Positions 36,959 to 46,061 of a stretch of 64,000 bases of DNA are shown here, in pieces. Each line of letters begins with the position of its first letter. The stretch's first letter is position 1. Under the pieces are notes generated by a model. That model was not told the origin of the DNA and did not search any database. It worked only from the letters and a program-made list of their open reading frames with translations. The DNA is from Methylobacter sp. (GTDB taxonomy: Bacteria; Pseudomonadota; Gammaproteobacteria; Methylococcales; Methylomonadaceae): NCBI GenBank assembly GCA_004299305.1, contig SCPZ01000050.1, forward strand, positions 1-64,000. The letters are read 5' to 3'. A program made the translations under genes and the position numbers.

Positions 36959-39085
36959 ATGATCCTTGTACTAGCTTATAGTGCTGTTTTGCTAAGTTTT
37001 TTTTCCGGCTTGCTGGGATTGGCGATGCATCAGCGGCAACATCTACTGGCGTTTAGCCGGTACTGGTTTAAAAGATTTCCGACTGGCAATGAACGTTGCC
37101 AGTCCATGATCGCCGATTGGCTGGAAGAAAAACGTTTTCCGATTTTATTGCGGCGAGCGGTGTTTTTTTTATTGGGCTTGTCCGGTATTTTTGCGGTAGC
37201 GGCAGGATTGAGTGTTTTGATCGGCAAAGGGCTTGTTACTGATCAGATTAGTCTAGGGCTGCCGTGGCTACCGTGGCATGTGCGTTTCGACTGTTTGTCC
37301 GGTTTTTTCTTTTTAATCATCGGTATTGCTGTGAGCGCCGTCAGCCTTTACGGGCCGGGCTATGTAAATACTTACAAGGAGAGTCAACATCCTTTTGCCG
37401 TGTTGGGCTTATTTACCGGATTGTTTGTTGCCGGAATGTTGCTGGTGTTGTTGGCCGATGACGCATTCTTTTTCATGATTGCCTGGGAATTGATGTCGGT
37501 TGCCAGTTATTTCCTGGTGGCGTTTCAACATGAAAACCCGGCCAATCGTCGCGCCGCTTTCCTTTATTTATTGATGGCTGAAGTCGGCGCCCTGTCCATT
37601 ATCCTGGGCTTTGGCGTATTGGCCAGCTTTGCCGACGGCTTTACCTTCGATGCTTTGCGTGATGCGCAGTTGTCAAAAACCTGGGCAAGTATTGCTTTTG
37701 TACTGGCATTACTGGGTTTCGGTATGAAGGCCGGGATTGTCCCTGTACATGTCTGGTTGCCGGAAGCGCATCCGGTTGCGCCGTCACATATTTCTGCATT
37801 GATGAGCGGTGTGATGCTTAAAGTCGCGCTTTACGGGCTGATACGCTTTTGCTTTGATTTACTGGGCGACGTGCAGTGGCAATGGGGGGTGGTGTTGTTG
37901 ATACTAGGCACCGTCTCGGCGTTGGGCGGTATCTTGTATGCGATGATGCAACCTAATTTGAAATGTCTTTTGGCCTACAGTTCGGTCGAAAACATCGGTA
38001 TTATTTTTATGGTATTGGGCTTGTCGATGATTTTCATGGCAAACGGTCATCCGCAACTGGCGGCGCTGGGTTTTTTGGCGGCGCTGTTTCATGCCTTCAA
38101 TCACGCCTTGTTCAAGAACTTGCTGTTTTTAGGGGCAGGTATTATCCATCATCAAACCCATCAGTTAAATATCGACTTGATGGGCGGGCTGATTAAAAAG
38201 ATGCCGAAAACCAGTATGTTGTTCTTGATCGGTTGTATGAGCATTTCTTCATTGCCTTTATTTAACGGCTTTGTTTCGGAATGGTTGGCTTTTCAGACTG
38301 CATTACAGGTCGATGTACTGGACAATGGCGTGTTACGCAGCTTAATACCGGTCGCAGCTGCGGCATTAGCTTTGACAGCGGCATTAGCAGCAGCCTGTTT
38401 TGTCAAAGTATTCGGCATGATCTTTTTGGGGCAATCCCGTTCGCATCATTGCGATAAAGCGCATGAGATCCAAGATAAAGGCATGTTGGCAGGATCTTCG
38501 CTACTGGCTGGTTTGTGTTTTTTGTTCGGGATTTTCCCCGGCCTGATCATCAGCCTGATCAACAGTGTCGCCGGACAGTTATTAGGCGAAACCTTGCCGA
38601 ATGACGCGGCTTTAGGCTGGTTGTGGCTGGCGCCTGTTTCCACCAATCAAGCATCTTATGCCCCGCCCTTGGTTTTAATCGGCGCGCTGATCGCTGCCGG
38701 TGTCAGTTTTTGGTATTTGCGTCGTAATCCATTGACAGTCATGCGCAGGGCTGAAACCTGGGATTGTGGCTTTGGCGGTTTAACGCCAAATATGCAGTAT
38801 AGTTGTAGCGCATTTACCATGCCTTTTCGGCGTATTTTCAACAAAGTCTGGATTATTGACGAGCGGATAGAAAAAGACCTGCGCGGCGCCCTGAACCAGG
38901 ATGTTGCTGCCATTCGCTATCGATTGGAGGTTTATGATCATAGCTGGCCGCGATTGTACCAACCGATTGAAGACGCAGTGAATACCTTGGCTAAGGTGGT
39001 AGGGCGAATTCAAACAGGAAATATCCGAACTTATCTTGGTTATTCGTTTGCGACTTTAATACTTATGTTATGGGTGATCAGCTGA
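36959..39085 (+). CDS. hyfB: Ehr complex antiporter-like subunit (HyfB/NuoL-like)
   Basis: A 708-residue multi-pass membrane protein related to hydrogenase-4 HyfB and complex I NuoL/MrpA. LMSVASYFLVAFQHE, GMKAGIVPVHVWLPEAHP (with Lys and His of the proton channel, about 257-274), SHISALMSGVMLK and CLLAYSSVENIGII are characteristic. The C-terminal WDCGFGGLTPNMQY segment is typical of HyfB-type subunits. Its stop overlaps hyfC (TGATG). Predicted role: a proton- or Na+-translocating subunit of the membrane arm. Confidence 0.92.
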   Translation: MILVLAYSAVLLSFFSGLLGLAMHQRQHLLAFSRYWFKRFPTGNERCQSMIADWLEEKRFPILLRRAVFFLLGLSGIFAVAAGLSVLIGKGLVTDQISLGLPWLPWHVRFDCLSGFFFLIIGIAVSAVSLYGPGYVNTYKESQHPFAVLGLFTGLFVAGMLLVLLADDAFFFMIAWELMSVASYFLVAFQHENPANRRAAFLYLLMAEVGALSIILGFGVLASFADGFTFDALRDAQLSKTWASIAFVLALLGFGMKAGIVPVHVWLPEAHPVAPSHISALMSGVMLKVALYGLIRFCFDLLGDVQWQWGVVLLILGTVSALGGILYAMMQPNLKCLLAYSSVENIGIIFMVLGLSMIFMANGHPQLAALGFLAALFHAFNHALFKNLLFLGAGIIHHQTHQLNIDLMGGLIKKMPKTSMLFLIGCMSISSLPLFNGFVSEWLAFQTALQVDVLDNGVLRSLIPVAAAALALTAALAAACFVKVFGMIFLGQSRSHHCDKAHEIQDKGMLAGSSLLAGLCFLFGIFPGLIISLINSVAGQLLGETLPNDAALGWLWLAPVSTNQASYAPPLVLIGALIAAGVSFWYLRRNPLTVMRRAETWDCGFGGLTPNMQYSCSAFTMPFRRIFNKVWIIDERIEKDLRGALNQDVAAIRYRLEVYDHSWPRLYQPIEDAVNTLAKVVGRIQTGNIRTYLGYSFATLILMLWVIS

Positions 39086-40029
39086 TGAACTGGTTAATAG
39101 CTGTTTTACAAACCACGCTGTTTGTTGTGCTGGCTCCGTTGTTGGCGGGTTGGCTTAAGTGGTGCAAGTGTCATTTACAAAACCGCAAAGCGCCTTCTCT
39201 TTTTCAGCCTTACCGGGATTTACTTAAATTAACTAATAAACAACCGGTGGTTGCCGAGCAAGCTTCGTGGATTTTCATGATTGCACCGTACATCATATTT
39301 TCGGCAACGGTGTTGGCAGCAACTGTCGTACCGTTAATTGCCGTTAATTTGCCGACTTCGGCCAGCGCTGATGTGATTGTGATGGTGGGTTTTTTTGCCT
39401 TTGCCCGGTTTTTCCTGGCGCTGGCCGGATTGGATATCGGAACAGCATTCGGCGGCATGGGCTCTTCGCGGGAAATGACCATTTCATCATTGGCGGAACC
39501 TGCGATGTTGATGGCTATTTTTACGCTAACTATGACCGCATCGACGACCAATTTATCGTTTGCTATCGCCCATGTGTTGAATGAAGGCTTGGTTTTACGG
39601 CCTTCGTTTGTATTCGCCTTGGCTGCCTTGGTACTGGTTGCCATCGCTGAAACAGGGCGCATTCCGGTCGATAATCCGGCGACGCATCTGGAGTTGACCA
39701 TGATCCATGAGGCGATGATTCTTGAATATAGCGGTCGCCATTTGGCGCTGATTGAATGGGCGAGTCAGCTGAAGTTAATGCTATATGGCGTGTTGATTGC
39801 CAATATCTTTCTCCCCTGGGGTATTGCCGAGACCTTTGGGGTTCAAGCGTTAGGCTACGGTTTGCTAGCTATTATGGGCAAGCTTGCCTTATTAGCCATA
39901 TTTCTGGCGATAGCAGAGACGCTGGTTGCAAAAATGCGTTTGTTCCGTGTGCAGGAATATTTGAGTTTTGCTTATTTGTTGGGGCTGCTTGGGATGTTGA
40001 GCCACATCATTTTGGAGGCGTCGAGATGA
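39085..40029 (+). CDS. hyfC: Ehr complex NuoH-like membrane subunit (HyfC-like)
   Basis: 314 residues starting at 39085 (MNWLIAVLQTTLF), the ATG embedded in the hyfB stop. It belongs to the complex I subunit 1/NuoH/HycD family, which links the hydrophilic arm to the membrane arm. QNRKAPSLFQPYRDLLKL near the N-terminus and AETGRIPVDNPATHLELTMIHEA (given here as two blocks: AETGRIPVDNPATHLE and LTMIHEAMILEY) are the signature quinone/E-channel loops. About eight transmembrane helices. It is followed by a family-A repeat before hyfE. Confidence 0.92.
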   Translation: MNWLIAVLQTTLFVVLAPLLAGWLKWCKCHLQNRKAPSLFQPYRDLLKLTNKQPVVAEQASWIFMIAPYIIFSATVLAATVVPLIAVNLPTSASADVIVMVGFFAFARFFLALAGLDIGTAFGGMGSSREMTISSLAEPAMLMAIFTLTMTASTTNLSFAIAHVLNEGLVLRPSFVFALAALVLVAIAETGRIPVDNPATHLELTMIHEAMILEYSGRHLALIEWASQLKLMLYGVLIANIFLPWGIAETFGVQALGYGLLAIMGKLALLAIFLAIAETLVAKMRLFRVQEYLSFAYLLGLLGMLSHIILEASR

Positions 40030-40050
40030 AAATGACAAAAACAAAAGCCG

Positions 40051-40148
40051 GAACACGGATGACACGGATTAAGGCGGATTTACGCGGATTTTTTTATAGC
40101 TTTATCTGTGGCAATCCGTTGAATCTGGGTCATTCATGTGCCATTTCT
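40051..40148. repeat. Repeat family A copy inside the Ehr operon
   Basis: GAACACGGATGACACGGATT on the left and a diverged right arm (GCAATCCGTTGAATCTGGGT ... CATGTGCCATTT) lie between hyfC and hyfE. All other junctions in this operon are overlaps or under 11 bases, so the element looks inserted into a formerly tight operon. Confidence 0.7.
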
Positions 40149-40169
40149 TTTCAACGGTGAGCCTTAGTC

Positions 40170-40847
40170 ATGAATATCGAACAACTTGATTTTTACACCC
40201 AGGCCATTTTATCTATGGCCGCATTGGTCGGATTAACATCATTTCTAATGTTAGGGCAGGGGAGGTTATTACGGCTGATTTTTGTGTTCGCGATGCAGGG
40301 TTTTTTATTAACCTTGACTACCGCATTGGCGGCATACAGCTTGAATAATCATCATCTGTATATTTCCGCTGTGTTGACTTTGGTGCTGAAAGTCGTTTTT
40401 ATCCCGTGGATGTTAAGACGGCAGGTTATTCAAATGAATATGCATCGCGATATTGAAGCCTTAAAAAATAACACCGCAGTGATGCTGGGTGGCGCCAGTC
40501 TGATGGTATTTAGTTATTACGTGCTGCATCCTATTGTGCAATCCTCATCGGTGGTCATGCTGAATGCCTTGGCGGTTAGCCTTTCAGTTATGTTGCTGGG
40601 TATGTTGTTAATGATTTCGCATCGGCAGGCTATCGCGCATGTGGTCGGTTTTATGTCGATAGAAAACGGCTTGTTTTTTGCGGCCATCGTGGCCACCAAT
40701 GGCATGCCGATGGTCGTTGAACTGGGTGTTGCGTTCGACGTACTGGTCGCGGCGGTGCTGTTCGGTATCTTTTTCCTACATATCCGTACCAGTATTGATT
40801 CGCTGGATGTGGATCTGTTAAACAAATTACACGAGGTGGATAAATGA
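40170..40847 (+). CDS. hyfE: Ehr complex HyfE-like membrane subunit
   Basis: A 225-residue membrane protein of the hydrogenase-4 component E family, roughly NuoK-like (about six helices). The segment IEQLDFYTQAILSMAALVG opens the protein, ISHRQAIAHVVGFMSIENGLFF holds a conserved HVVGFMSIENG block, and the C-terminus is IDSLDVDLLNKLHEVDK. The ATG at 40170 follows the repeat, and the stop overlaps hyfF by four bases (ATGA). Confidence 0.9.
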   Translation: MNIEQLDFYTQAILSMAALVGLTSFLMLGQGRLLRLIFVFAMQGFLLTLTTALAAYSLNNHHLYISAVLTLVLKVVFIPWMLRRQVIQMNMHRDIEALKNNTAVMLGGASLMVFSYYVLHPIVQSSSVVMLNALAVSLSVMLLGMLLMISHRQAIAHVVGFMSIENGLFFAAIVATNGMPMVVELGVAFDVLVAAVLFGIFFLHIRTSIDSLDVDLLNKLHEVDK

Positions 40848-42307
40848 TTGCCGCTTATTTGGTCTTATTAATACCGCTGGTCGGCATAGTCTATTTTGCC
40901 CTGGCAGGACACAAAACAGATACAGGAAAACTCAATGTTTGGTTCAACGGCATTTGTTTGCTGGCGACCATCTGGTTGGCGATCAACGTGCTTAATCAAG
41001 GTACGATTATTTCATCGGGTAAGGCTTTTTTAATCGACCCGTTTAATGTGTATTTGATTGTGTTGACGGCTTTTGTCGGTTTTACCACCTCGATATTTTC
41101 CTCGCCTTATATGGAGCATGAAAAGGAAATCGGCAAGCTCAGTGACAAGCGCTTAAAGCTGTATTACTCGATGTTCCAGGGTTTCATGCTGGCCATGTAC
41201 CTGGTGCTGACCAGCAATAACATGGGCATTATGTGGGTGGCGATGGAAGGCGCGACATTGGCAACCGTGCTGCTGGTTAGCTTGTATCGTACCCCGGAGT
41301 CTATTGAGGCGGCCTGGAAATATTTTATTTTGTGCGGCGTGGGCATAGCCCAAGCCCTGTTCGGTACTATCTTGTTGTATTACGCAGCGGTGCAGATTGG
41401 CGACGGGGAAAATGCCTTATTGTGGTCGGTGCTTTATGAAAATGCCGACAAATTAAACCCCGAAATTCTGGAAATTGCCTTTGTTTTTTTACTGATCGGG
41501 TATGGTACCAAAATCGGTTTAGTACCCTTGCATAACTGGCTGCCGGATGCTCATTCCGAAGGTCCTACGCCCATGTCTGCGGTGTTATCGGGGTTGCTGT
41601 TAAACGATGCTTTGTACGCCGTTGTGCGTAACAAAATGTTGGTGGATGGGGCGACCCAGTCCAATATGGCGGGGTATCTGATGATGGGCTTCGGTCTGCT
41701 GTCGTTTTTGGTGGCCGCCGTATTGTTGCACCGGCAGAAGGATATTAAAAGGCTGTTTAGCTACTCATCTATTGAGCACATGGGGCTGATGACGTTTGCG
41801 TTCGGTATCGGAGGTCCCTTAGCCACGTTTGCCGCGTTGTTGCACATGACCGTGCATTCGCTGACCAAGTCGGCCATTTTTGTGACGGTAGGTCACGCGG
41901 CTCAGCTTGCCGGAACTCAAAGAATGGATCAGATACGCGGTCTGATTAAAACCCAACCCAAGATCGGTTGGGGTTTATTGATAGGCACCATTTCAATTGC
42001 CGGATTCCCGCCCTTCGGCGTGTTTACCAGCGAGTTTTTGGTGTTGTTGGCTACCATGCATAGCTACCCTTGGTTGGCGCCGTTGCTGTTGCTGGGTATC
42101 GGTATAGCCTTTGCCGGACTGTTCAGGCATATACAGCCGATGGTTTACGGTGATAAGCCGGAAGCTCAAAAGCCGATTAAAGCCAACTTATGGCCGGTCA
42201 CGATACATCTAGCGTTGGTGCTTTGGCTGGGCCTGGCTATTCCCGGTTTCCTAGCTCATTGGTTTTCACAGGCGACACTATTGATTTCAGGGAGTACGCC
42301 GTTATGA
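40844..42307 (+). CDS. hyfF: Ehr complex antiporter-like subunit (HyfF/NuoN-like)
   Basis: 487 residues of the proton-antiporter family (NuoL/M/N, HyfF). GYGTKIGLVPLHNWLPDAHSEGP is the core helix (about 220-242; key Lys and His visible), with MSAVLSGLLLNDALYA and LFSYSSIEHMGLM as further signatures. About 14 helices. It overlaps hyfE and hyfG by ATGA junctions. With HyfB it gives the complex two potential ion pumps; no HyfD homologue is present. Confidence 0.92.
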   Translation: MIAAYLVLLIPLVGIVYFALAGHKTDTGKLNVWFNGICLLATIWLAINVLNQGTIISSGKAFLIDPFNVYLIVLTAFVGFTTSIFSSPYMEHEKEIGKLSDKRLKLYYSMFQGFMLAMYLVLTSNNMGIMWVAMEGATLATVLLVSLYRTPESIEAAWKYFILCGVGIAQALFGTILLYYAAVQIGDGENALLWSVLYENADKLNPEILEIAFVFLLIGYGTKIGLVPLHNWLPDAHSEGPTPMSAVLSGLLLNDALYAVVRNKMLVDGATQSNMAGYLMMGFGLLSFLVAAVLLHRQKDIKRLFSYSSIEHMGLMTFAFGIGGPLATFAALLHMTVHSLTKSAIFVTVGHAAQLAGTQRMDQIRGLIKTQPKIGWGLLIGTISIAGFPPFGVFTSEFLVLLATMHSYPWLAPLLLLGIGIAFAGLFRHIQPMVYGDKPEAQKPIKANLWPVTIHLALVLWLGLAIPGFLAHWFSQATLLISGSTPL

Positions 42308-43878
42308 GTTCTTCAAATTGGACTACGGATTTTTTAAGTCTATTGAGCAGGGATATTACGGTTACCCGGATTGATACAAGCCCGGTAATAGTGTGGCAAA
42401 TCGAAAGTCACGCATGGCAACGATTTGCAGAGCTGGCTATGCTGCAAAACCTGCGCTGGGCTGCCGGGTGGGCGGAACAGGCGCAGAACCGGTTCTTGAT
42501 CAACAGTTGTTTTGAAAAACAAGGCGAGTATGTGTTGCTGCGCGCAAGCATTGATGATGCAAACCCTGAACTGCCAAGCCAGGCCACGGTTTATCCTGCA
42601 GCCAACCGTAGCGAACGACATACGCAGGATATGTTCGGGATCAGGTTCATCGGTCATCCCGATAACAGGCGCTGGACGCGGCATCAAGCCTGGACTGAAA
42701 ACAGTTATCCGTTGCGCAAAGACTTTCCTGTTCAGGGTACGCCGGTGGGCATTACTGCGCCCGATATGCATTACCCGTTTATCAAGTCCCACGGCGCGGG
42801 CGTTTATGAAATTCCGGTAGGTCCGGTACATGCCGGTATCATTGAGCCGGGACATTTTAGGTTTCAGGCTGTCGGCGAGCTTATCTTAAATCTGGAAGAA
42901 CGTTTGGGCTATGTGCATAAAGGCATGGAGAAAATAGCCGAAGGTAGGACGCCCGAGTCTTTAGCTAGGTTGGCGGGACGTGTTTCCGGCGATACTACGG
43001 TTGGGCATTGTTGGGCCGCCTGTATGGCAATGGAACAGGCCTCGGGCGTTGTAATACCGCCTCGCGCCGCGTTGATACGCGGTATCCTGGCGGAACGGGA
43101 ACGTATCGCCAACCACATGGGTGATATTGGTGCAATTTGTAATGATGTCGCTTTTGTATTTGCACAAATGCAGTTTACCCGCTTGCGTGAACTTTGGTTA
43201 CGCACTAATGCAACAGTGTTCGGTCATCGCTTGTTGATGGATAGAATTGTTCCCGGCGGTGTTGCGTGTGACCTGTCAGAGGCATCTTGTAGTTTGATCA
43301 AGAAGGATATAGTTGAATTAAGAAAAGAGTTAGCGGAGGTCATACTCGCTTTGGATCTCAATTCATCGCTAGAAGATCGGTTATATACGGCCGGTTTTTT
43401 GTCTGAAGACACTGCCGCCGCTTATGGAACTTTAGGCTACGTCGGACGCGCCAGCGGACAGGATAAGGATGTGCGCCGCGATACGCCATACCCGCCTTAT
43501 GACCAGATAAAGGTTAAAGTCGCGCTGGAAACGCAGGGCGATATTGCGTCCAGATTTTGGGTAAGGTACAAGGAAATTATGGCGGCCTTACATATGATAG
43601 AAGACTTTATCGACCAGCTCGTTGCGGGTGACATTCGCAGTGAATGGCAAATGCCGGCGTCAGGCAGTGAAGGGCTGGGTATTGTTGAGGGCTGGCGCGG
43701 TGAAATTGTCTGCTATGTTCGCTTTGATGCCGATGACAAAATTGCTCGTTTTTATCCGCGGGATCCCAGTCAATTGAACTGGCCGGCGCTGGAAAAACTG
43801 GTACTGAATAATATCGTTCCGGATTTTCCTGTGTGCAACAAATCCCTGAATGGCTCTTATTCAGGAAATGATTTATAG
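42304..43878 (+). CDS. hyfG: Ehr large subunit (NuoCD/HyfG-like) lacking nickel ligands
   Basis: 524 residues from the ATG at 42304, which overlaps the hyfF stop. The N-terminal 170 residues resemble the 30-kDa complex I subunit (YPAANRSERHTQDMFGIRF); the rest is the NuoD/hydrogenase large-subunit fold (PVGPVHAGIIEPGHFRFQ, LEERLGYVHKGMEKI). In true [NiFe] hydrogenases RxCGxC follows. Here residues 226-231 read RVSGDT, and the C-terminal DPCxxC is DPSQLN (487-492). All four nickel-binding cysteines are therefore absent and no C-terminal protease-cleavage extension is present. The protein fits the energy-converting-hydrogenase-related (Ehr) group. Its electron donor/acceptor is unknown. Confidence 0.93.
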   Translation: MSSSNWTTDFLSLLSRDITVTRIDTSPVIVWQIESHAWQRFAELAMLQNLRWAAGWAEQAQNRFLINSCFEKQGEYVLLRASIDDANPELPSQATVYPAANRSERHTQDMFGIRFIGHPDNRRWTRHQAWTENSYPLRKDFPVQGTPVGITAPDMHYPFIKSHGAGVYEIPVGPVHAGIIEPGHFRFQAVGELILNLEERLGYVHKGMEKIAEGRTPESLARLAGRVSGDTTVGHCWAACMAMEQASGVVIPPRAALIRGILAERERIANHMGDIGAICNDVAFVFAQMQFTRLRELWLRTNATVFGHRLLMDRIVPGGVACDLSEASCSLIKKDIVELRKELAEVILALDLNSSLEDRLYTAGFLSEDTAAAYGTLGYVGRASGQDKDVRRDTPYPPYDQIKVKVALETQGDIASRFWVRYKEIMAALHMIEDFIDQLVAGDIRSEWQMPASGSEGLGIVEGWRGEIVCYVRFDADDKIARFYPRDPSQLNWPALEKLVLNNIVPDFPVCNKSLNGSYSGNDL

Positions 43879-43887
43879 GAAGGGAAA

Positions 43888-44424
43888 ATGTTGAGAATTT
43901 TAAAAAAAATCCTGACCACGGGTGTCGTTACAGAGCGGTTTAGTCTACGTTCTCACGCAGCAGGGCATGGGAATGTGGATGAATTGGAGCAATTGGGCAT
44001 TCAGGTTAAAAGGCATATAGACAAGAAATTTTCCGGCAGCATTGCGATACGACAAGTCGATGCAGGCTCCTGTAATGGCTGCGAACTGGAAATTCATGCC
44101 CTGAATAATCCCTTTTACGATATTGAACGTTTTGGCGTTCATTTTGTCGCCTCGCCAAGACACGCCGATGTGCTGTTGGTCACTGGGCCGGTATCAAGAC
44201 ACATGCAAACTGCGTTACTGCGTACTTATGAAGCAACGCCAAACCCGAAATGGGTGGTCGCAGCCGGAGATTGTGCGGCCTGTGGCGGCGAGTTCGGTGT
44301 GTCTTATGCCAGTTGTGGCGCGGTGTCCAATGTCATTCCTGTTGATGCGGTGATTCCCGGTTGCCCGCCCACACCTTTAGCGTTGATGAAGGGATTGTTG
44401 GAATTGATGAGCGCTAAGAAATGA
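43888..44424 (+). CDS. hyfI: Ehr small subunit (NuoB/HyfI-like), 4Fe-4S
   Basis: 178 residues with an AGGAAGGG ribosome-binding site. All four cluster ligands of the NuoB/HyfI family are present: GSCNGCE (Cys 62 and 65), GDCAAC (Cys 129) and PGCPPTP (Cys 159), so the N2-type [4Fe-4S] cluster should form. The protein lacks a ferredoxin partner gene (no HyfA or HyfH homologue nearby). It ends the operon. Confidence 0.94.
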   Translation: MLRILKKILTTGVVTERFSLRSHAAGHGNVDELEQLGIQVKRHIDKKFSGSIAIRQVDAGSCNGCELEIHALNNPFYDIERFGVHFVASPRHADVLLVTGPVSRHMQTALLRTYEATPNPKWVVAAGDCAACGGEFGVSYASCGAVSNVIPVDAVIPGCPPTPLALMKGLLELMSAKK

Positions 44425-44529
44425 GACCAATAATATCTTCGTTATTTTCAATTGGACGACATCGTAGGGTGATGCACTAATCCAGTTAACCTCTTCGTGT
44501 TTTTCAAAATATTTTTTATAGGTAATATA

Positions 44530-44793
44530 ATGAAATCATTAATAATTTTAACTATAGCTACAACCGTTTTATTTGCAATGCCCGCTCAAGCTAATAAGAC
44601 AGCCGACGAGCAACACATAAATGCAGCTTGTTCTCAAGAAGCAGCAACAGCTAATTGCGGTACAGAAGAGGCGGGAAAAGGTCTTTTAAAATGCTTGTTT
44701 ACTTATAAAAAAGGAAATAGCTCCTTTCAATTCTCTGATGCTTGTAAGGTTGCTATAAATGCCTTGCAAGCGGACAAAAAACAAAAGAAATAA
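44530..44793 (+). CDS. Small periplasmic Cys-rich protein
   Basis: 87 residues with a signal peptide (MKSLIILTIATTVLFAMPAQA). I start at 44530, which has AGGT seven bases upstream; an ATG at 44497 would put extra residues before the signal. The mature part has four cysteines in the pattern AACSQE, ANCGTEE, LKCLF and DACKVA, resembling a cysteine-rich repeat (PF00839-like) domain, and a Lys-rich tail. Function unknown. It follows the Ehr operon by 105 bases and may have its own promoter. Confidence 0.75.
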   Translation: MKSLIILTIATTVLFAMPAQANKTADEQHINAACSQEAATANCGTEEAGKGLLKCLFTYKKGNSSFQFSDACKVAINALQADKKQKK

Positions 44794-44839
44794 TGTATCA
44801 GGGGTGCTTGTTGCAAAACCGAGCACTTATAAGCGAAGC

Positions 44840-44974
44840 TCATTCAACGCCCAATTTGGATTGATCAGGCGGGGCGATGATTTCGCAGCTGACCATATAT
44901 CCGGTATCAGTTAAGGTTGTCAGCAATAAATACCGTCTGACACAGTCGCCGCAGATTTTTCGATTAAGGAACAT
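44840..44974 (-). CDS. Possible 44-residue Cys-containing small protein
   Basis: A minus-strand frame with ATG at 44974 and TGA at 44840. It starts MFLNRKICGDCVRRYLLL, continues with a GYMVSCEIIAPP segment and could bind a metal through CGDC and the later Cys. No Shine-Dalgarno is evident and it lies alone in the 44794-45233 gap, so it may be chance or a gene remnant. The rest of the gap holds a hairpin AATATTGTT/AACAATATT near 45170 and presumably the promoter of the next gene. Confidence 0.25.
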   Translation of the reverse strand: MFLNRKICGDCVRRYLLLTTLTDTGYMVSCEIIAPPDQSKLGVE

Positions 44975-45233
44975 GCGCGAAATAATTTAGGTAACTTGAA
45001 ACTTTGGCGCCTTTAGTGCTGAGTGTCTTACATGCAAGCGTGACTAAATTAAATGGTGAGTGTTCCTAAATTACTAAGTAATCTGTGGTGGTTTATTTCT
45101 GAGTTAATAGTTGCAACGCCCAGCAATTGGTTTGGTCGTTGACGGCCCTGCTAACGGTGGCTTTGGATGTAATATTGTTGGATTAACAATATTGCGTCTT
45201 TGATGGTTCATCAAAAACACAATAGGTAAACAT

Positions 45234-45947
45234 ATGGTCAATAAAAAAATAAAACTATGGGGGATCACTGCTGCGATTTTGAGTTCTGTCAGCACAGCCT
45301 CAATGGCGGCAGACGATTTGCTTCAGGATGCCGGCAGCTGGATGCAGATCGTTGGTGAGGGTAGCCTAAAAGTTATTGATCCTAAATTGGAAAAGGGGCG
45401 CATCTGGCTGGAAGGTCAATCCCGTTTCGACGATAATTGGAACCATTGGTATCAAGGTATGGTACGCACGGCAGTGGGCTATTCGCTTAGTGATAGGGCA
45501 ACTATTTGGGCTGGCTATACTTGGTTGCCTACACAAAACGTCGGCAAGAGCTATGTTTCCCAGCAAGATGTCTGGCCGGCATTTCGCTATGTTATGCCGA
45601 CCAGCATCGGAACTTTCAGCTTCAGAACAATGATCGAAAGTAACTTCATAAAAGGCGATGATGTTCGTTTTCGTCCGCGCCAGATGCTACGTTTTATGCA
45701 TCCTTTGGAGTTCGAACCGCGTTTGAGCTTAATTACTTGGGATGAATTTTTCATTCGAGCCAACACCACCCAATTTGGCGGTAAATCAGGTTTCGACCAA
45801 AACCGCGCGTTTGCAGGCCTTGGCTGGACCTTTAATAAAAGCTTCCGGGCTGAAGCGGGTTATCTCAACCAGTACCTGGATGATGCCACTCACACCAACA
45901 ACACCATGCACCACTTGATTATGGGCTCGTTGTTTGTCAACTTTTAA
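45234..45947 (+). CDS. DUF2490 outer-membrane beta-barrel protein
   Basis: 237 residues with a signal peptide (KLWGITAAILSSVSTASMA). The mature protein has alternating hydrophobic strands ending in phenylalanine (LFVNF), the mark of outer-membrane barrels. WLEGQSRFDDNWNHWYQGM, RATIWAGYTWLPT, QDVWPAFRYV and FRPRQMLRFMHPL match DUF2490 family blocks. Function unknown in the family. Single gene, convergent with the SPFH gene. Confidence 0.8.
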   Translation: MVNKKIKLWGITAAILSSVSTASMAADDLLQDAGSWMQIVGEGSLKVIDPKLEKGRIWLEGQSRFDDNWNHWYQGMVRTAVGYSLSDRATIWAGYTWLPTQNVGKSYVSQQDVWPAFRYVMPTSIGTFSFRTMIESNFIKGDDVRFRPRQMLRFMHPLEFEPRLSLITWDEFFIRANTTQFGGKSGFDQNRAFAGLGWTFNKSFRAEAGYLNQYLDDATHTNNTMHHLIMGSLFVNF

Positions 45948-46061
45948 CCCGATTAGCAATATATTCAGCTGGCTCGTAACTATTGAGCTGCGCCGTCGTT
46001 CCGGTAGTGGAATACCCGCTTTTTGGCGGGTAGGACGATCTTGTTAGTTGGGCCTATCTCG

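Noticed and set aside
35048-39085. A DAB-type (DabA-DabB) dissolved inorganic carbon pump
   Set aside because: The NuoL-like protein could recall DabB, but no DabA (DUF2309) gene is present and the neighbours are hydrogenase-4-type subunits.
42304-44424. A working [NiFe] hydrogenase or formate hydrogenlyase
   Set aside because: All four nickel-ligand cysteines of the large subunit are replaced, there is no cleavable C-terminal extension, and no maturation (hyp) or formate dehydrogenase genes are nearby.
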